From: Sphingobacteriia bacterium 28-36-52
GTDB taxonomy: Bacteria > Bacteroidota > Bacteroidia > Chitinophagales > Chitinophagaceae
NCBI GenBank assembly: GCA_002281575.1
Contig: NCGN01000001.1
Span: 62,001 to 126,000 of the forward strand
Direction: 5' to 3'
Length of the DNA stretch: 64,000 nucleotides
In this document: positions 63,335-64,000 of the stretch, piece after piece
Position numbering within the stretch: position 1 is the stretch's first letter
Layout of the letters: every line of letters begins with the position of its first letter
Notes under the pieces: generated by a model
What the model was told of the DNA's origin: nothing
What the model saw: only the letters and a program-made list of their open reading frames with translations
Database searches by the model: none
Translations under genes and position numbers: made by a program

Positions 63335-64000
63335 ATGTTTATATATAGGGCTGTCCCCATCTTATTCTTTTTTTTTGCCAGTATTGGGGTGATTGCACAA
63401 ACCAACCAGAATAAGGATAAGCTGAACTTAGGAATCATTATGGGTAGTATTATAGATGCTACTAAAGGGGATGCTGTTCCTTTTGCAAGAATAGATTTAC
63501 ATAGATTATCAATTGACTCCTTAAAGCGGACTACTTTATCTGACAAGAATGGAAGTTTTGAATTTAATAAGCTTCCGCTAGGGTATTATTCACTTAAAAT
63601 AAGTTCAATGGGTTTTGTACTAACTCAGTTGGACAGTGTTTTTTTAAGAGAGGAAAGATACGACTTCAATTTAGGCGATATTAAATTAAAGCCTGCCTCC
63701 AATTTATCACTTTCTGAAGTAATTGTTTACGCCGAGAAACCTTTGTTTGAAAATAAAGATGATAAACTCACTTATAATATAGGGGAGAGTGCGCTTAGTA
63801 GTGGTTCTAGTACTGCTGAATTATTAAAAAATATTCCTTTAGTAAACAACGACCCCAATGGCAGGCTGTTGCTTAAAGGGAGGGAACCCAAAATCTTAAT
63901 TGACGATAAGCCAACTGAATTAAACGCACAACAGCTTCAAGATTTATTAGAAAGTTTGCCTGGAAGCAGTATAGAAAAAATTGAAATCATGATGAATCCG
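63335..64000 (+). CDS. Outer-membrane beta-barrel receptor (TonB-type), partial at right edge
   Basis: The first 222 codons of a frame open to the window end. It has a signal peptide (hydrophobic F-F-F-F-A-S-I-G-V-I-A-Q), a carboxypeptidase-regulatory-like domain (M-G-S-I-I-D-A, then L-P-L-G-Y-Y-S-L-K-I near residue 90), and the start of a plug domain (A-E-L-L-K-N-I-P-L-V and L-L-L-K-G-R-E-P-K-I-L-I-D-D-K-P). The order matches the 'outer membrane beta-barrel family' transporters of Bacteroidota, which lack a classical TonB box. The ATG at 63335 is 51 bases after the TlpA-like gene. The barrel lies beyond the window. Confidence 0.8.
   Translation, partial: MFIYRAVPILFFFFASIGVIAQTNQNKDKLNLGIIMGSIIDATKGDAVPFARIDLHRLSIDSLKRTTLSDKNGSFEFNKLPLGYYSLKISSMGFVLTQLDSVFLREERYDFNLGDIKLKPASNLSLSEVIVYAEKPLFENKDDKLTYNIGESALSSGSSTAELLKNIPLVNNDPNGRLLLKGREPKILIDDKPTELNAQQLQDLLESLPGSSIEKIEIMMNP

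Noticed and set aside
1..64000. Mobile elements, CRISPR arrays, tRNA or rRNA genes
   Set aside because: No transposase, integrase other than XerD, repeat-spacer pattern, or tRNA-like cloverleaf was found on reading the gaps; intergenic space is very limited.

Overview
The window reads as chromosomal DNA from a Bacteroidota bacterium, most likely family Chitinophagaceae (Sediminibacterium-like; the family is an inference from overall protein character, not from a search). Supporting signs are low GC, many promoters of the Bacteroidota form TTTG-N19-21-TAnnTTTG, little use of Shine-Dalgarno sites, futalosine-pathway MqnA, a TonB-dependent receptor with a carboxypeptidase-regulatory-like domain, a PafA-type phosphatase, DUF4369/TlpA and DUF2911 proteins, and a bifunctional HisB. 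Genes are packed tightly: convergent pairs abut or overlap by a few bases, and no stretch above 300 bases lacks a gene. I saw no rRNA, tRNA, CRISPR, IS or prophage. Both window edges cut a gene: a TamB-like protein on the left and an outer-membrane beta-barrel receptor on the right.

Layout. 1-2.5 kb: partial tamB-like gene and purB (minus). 2.5-7.7 kb: mqnA followed by a small sugar-transfer and methyltransferase cluster (GT2, TylF-like, GT4, SAM methyltransferase, GT8-like). 7.7-24 kb: secreted and envelope proteins (MORN-like, Asp-box/VPS10-like, M16 peptidase, PafA-like phosphatase, DUF2911, YCF48-like, NamZ-like) mixed with xerD, tcdA, an alpha-oxoamine synthase and two YkgJ-type cysteine-cluster proteins. 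24-30.5 kb: operon parE - DUF1835 - cupin - parC - cvfB. 30.5-36.8 kb: thiolase with a striking palindromic operator, a minus-strand lipoprotein/ytxJ/reductase operon, then mpl - exonuclease - polyprenol-phosphate glycosyltransferase - EamA transporter. 36.8-45.6 kb: TonB receptor, two S9 peptidases and a CHASE sensor without an output domain.

45.6-62.2 kb is the most interesting part: the histidine and tryptophan biosynthesis genes. hisG-hisD-hisC, a secreted sorbosone-dehydrogenase-like protein, a cytochrome c and hisB form one unit. After a convergent DUF2147 gene comes trpE-G-D-C-F, an unknown secreted repeat protein, trpB-A, then hisH-A-F-IE and a TlpA-like protein, with gaps of at most about 20 bases or short overlaps. 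Each unit is preceded by a complete ribosome-mediated attenuator that short-ORF calling misses: a 16-codon leader with six His codons before hisG, and a 17-codon leader with His-Trp-Trp-Trp-His before trpE. Each has a Bacteroidota promoter, an antiterminator arm at the leader stop codon and an intrinsic terminator. Because the second half of the his pathway sits in the trp unit, the mixed Trp/His leader may sense both amino acids.
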